From Acidobacteriota bacterium (GTDB lineage Bacteria > Acidobacteriota > Blastocatellia > Pyrinomonadales > Pyrinomonadaceae): a stretch of 13,780 nt of DNA. The notes beneath the pieces were generated by a model. That model saw nothing but the letters and a program-made list of their open reading frames with translations, was not told the origin of the DNA and did no database searches. Shown here piece by piece: positions 12,514 to 13,780 of the stretch; position 1 is the first letter of the stretch; every line of letters starts with the position of its first letter. Made by a program: the position numbers and the translations under genes. The stretch is taken from contig SXVE01000009.1 in the NCBI GenBank assembly GCA_005790265.1, forward strand, positions 1 to 13,780, given 5' to 3'.

Positions 12514-13780
12514 TTAAACTCCCGGCATCGCTCTTTTCAGCGGTTTGAGCAGCAGAAAAAGCACGATTGACATAAAGACCGCCATCGCACCGAGCACGAT
12601 AAAAAACGACGATTGATACCAGATGCTCCAGTAAATTCCGATCATTGTCAGCTTGTTGCCGATTGCCGTCGCGACGAACCATCCGCCCATCAAAAGCCCG
12701 CGCATTCTGATCGGCGCGACTTTTGAAACCAAGGACAAACCCATCGGCGACAACATCAATTCGCCGAGCGAAATAATCGCGTAAGCCAGAATCAGCCAGA
12801 ACCAAGACACTTGAAACAGGTAACTGCGCCGCAGAAATTGTTCGCGATACTGCGTTCCGACGCCGGGCGCGACTTGGTTGATCGTGTTGATGTAACTTTG
12901 TTCGCCGGAGATTTTCACTTTGGTCGTCTCATCTTCTTTAGCGGAAAACTTAACGTCGTTAATCAGATTTTTTCCGTCGGCGTCTTTCGCCGCCATCATT
13001 TTGTCAACCACGTCCGCCGGAACGCCGTCGGCTTTTAAGTTTCCGGCGACGCGTTCGTTGATGCGGAACGAACCGACGGCGTACTGTTCGGGCGTGACCG
13101 GCTGGTTTTCGCCGACTTTCGCCGCGCCGTAAAGCACGAAAAACGAAAGCCCGGTGAGCAGCATTCCGATTGCCATTTTCGTCGGCGTCGAAGGTTCTTT
13201 GCCGCGTTTGGCGAGCTGTCCCCAAAACCAGACGAGCGGAAACGTCAGAACGATGATCCAGAACGGATTGATTGAATTGGAAATCGTTCCCGAAACGTTC
13301 CACGCCGTGTTGTCGTCCGCCCAATAAGTTAAGGTCGAGCCGTTTTGATGGAAAACCATCCAGAAAACGATGACGATGGCGAAAATAACGACGAGTGCCA
13401 TCACGCGTTTCGAGTCGGGCACCGAATTCATCAAATCTTCGCGGGCTTTTGCAGCGGCGCTCGCGCTGCCTTCATTCTGATCGCTGATGCCGTGCGGCGG
13501 CGCGTCAACAGCGGTCGCCGCCGTGTCAGCCGCCTGATTCGGCGATGCGAGCGGATTCTTTTTATCGGTTCCTTCGACCGCGTTTTTGAAAAACCACAAA
13601 ATTCCGACCGAAATCAACATTCCAAATGCGGCGACGGCGAATGCGGCGTGAAAACCGAAATATGCCTTGACGATTTCCATTACAATCGGAGCAATCCACG
13701 CGCCGACGTTGATGCCCATATAAAAAATATTGTATGCGCGGTCTTTGAGCGGGCTGCCTTCCGGGTAAAGATTGCCGACC
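12514..13780 (-). CDS. POT/PTR2-family proton-coupled oligopeptide transporter (5' end outside window)
   Basis: An inner-membrane symporter taking up di- and tripeptides with protons. The window holds 422 C-terminal residues; the start lies beyond 13780, and the reading frame continues to the edge (VGNLYPEGSPLKDRAYN..). The PTR2 signature FYMGINVGAW is near the edge. FHQNGSTLTYWAD matches the conserved (E/Q)xGST region. SLGELMLSPMGLSLVSKVAPIRMRGLLMGGWFV is the family's late signature. At least eight membrane segments can be seen. Between residues about 75-115 of the fragment lies an Ala/Asp-rich cytoplasmic loop. A polar segment of roughly 100 residues (VGENQPVTPEQ to YREQFLRR) lies before the last helices. 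It ends RAMPGV, TAA at 12516-12514. A link with the exported M16 peptidases (making and importing peptides) is tempting but inferred from proximity. Confidence 0.93.
   Translation of the reverse strand, partial: VGNLYPEGSPLKDRAYNIFYMGINVGAWIAPIVMEIVKAYFGFHAAFAVAAFGMLISVGILWFFKNAVEGTDKKNPLASPNQAADTAATAVDAPPHGISDQNEGSASAAAKAREDLMNSVPDSKRVMALVVIFAIVIVFWMVFHQNGSTLTYWADDNTAWNVSGTISNSINPFWIIVLTFPLVWFWGQLAKRGKEPSTPTKMAIGMLLTGLSFFVLYGAAKVGENQPVTPEQYAVGSFRINERVAGNLKADGVPADVVDKMMAAKDADGKNLINDVKFSAKEDETTKVKISGEQSYINTINQVAPGVGTQYREQFLRRSYLFQVSWFWLILAYAIISLGELMLSPMGLSLVSKVAPIRMRGLLMGGWFVATAIGNKLTMIGIYWSIWYQSSFFIVLGAMAVFMSIVLFLLLKPLKRAMPGV

Noticed and set aside
1..13780. Defence system, prophage, transposon or biosynthetic cluster
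   Set aside because: No nuclease, integrase, transposase, toxin-antitoxin pair, phage structural gene or large biosynthetic enzyme is recognisable on either strand.

Overview
The window looks like chromosome from a free-living Gram-negative bacterium. My best guess is Acidobacteriota (Blastocatellia/Pyrinomonadales-like), from the overall style of the proteins: a secreted M16 peptidase pair, a POT transporter, and a coiled-coil/GAF protein with an 'ARLLVSEIKLYNE' C-terminal module. This placement is inference; no rRNA or other phylogenetic marker is present. Codon use is fairly uniform (GCG/CGC/GAA-rich), with AT-rich, hairpin-rich intergenic regions. I see no tRNA, rRNA, CRISPR array, transposase, phage gene or recognisable defence system.

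Layout. (1) Positions 1-74 are the last codons of a plus-strand histidine kinase. An inverted-repeat intergenic element (82-239) separates it from a convergent gene pair. (2) Positions 314-3865 are a surface-polysaccharide locus: a WecG/TagA/CpsF glycosyltransferase and a GT4 glycosyltransferase, overlapping at TGATG on the minus strand, diverge from a membrane sugar-phosphate transferase on the plus strand. Together they could start and extend an undecaprenyl-linked glycan. (3) prmC (release-factor methyltransferase) follows the sugar transferase after 2 bp. (4) Positions 4744-6081 hold a 66-residue two-helix membrane protein behind a terminator-like leader, two hairpins, and an Nfu-type Fe-S scaffold gene with its own terminator. 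(5) Positions 6098-8315 are a well-defined transcription unit: TTGACA-N18-CATAAT promoter, strong SD, GTG start, a 670-residue coiled-coil/GAF/disordered/conserved-C-terminus protein, and an intrinsic terminator. (6) Positions 8370-12017 on the minus strand encode a secreted SnoaL/DUF4440-like protein and, in a separate unit, two exported M16 peptidase-family proteins. Their functional motifs are complementary: zinc site in one, R/Y motif in the other. (7) A 74-residue orphan gene (12114-12338), an AT-rich 'attacgaatt' repeat array (12343-12510), and a 5'-truncated POT peptide transporter on the minus strand close the window.

The most notable signals are: two intergenic-type tandem repeat families sitting in frame inside the sugar transferase, one of them shared with the array at 12.4 kb; the split-motif M16 pair with a two-cysteine insertion; a terminator hairpin only 7 bases before the SD of the small membrane protein, with a possible antiterminator pairing; and the modular GAF protein. 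I did not find a clearly undescribed multi-gene system.
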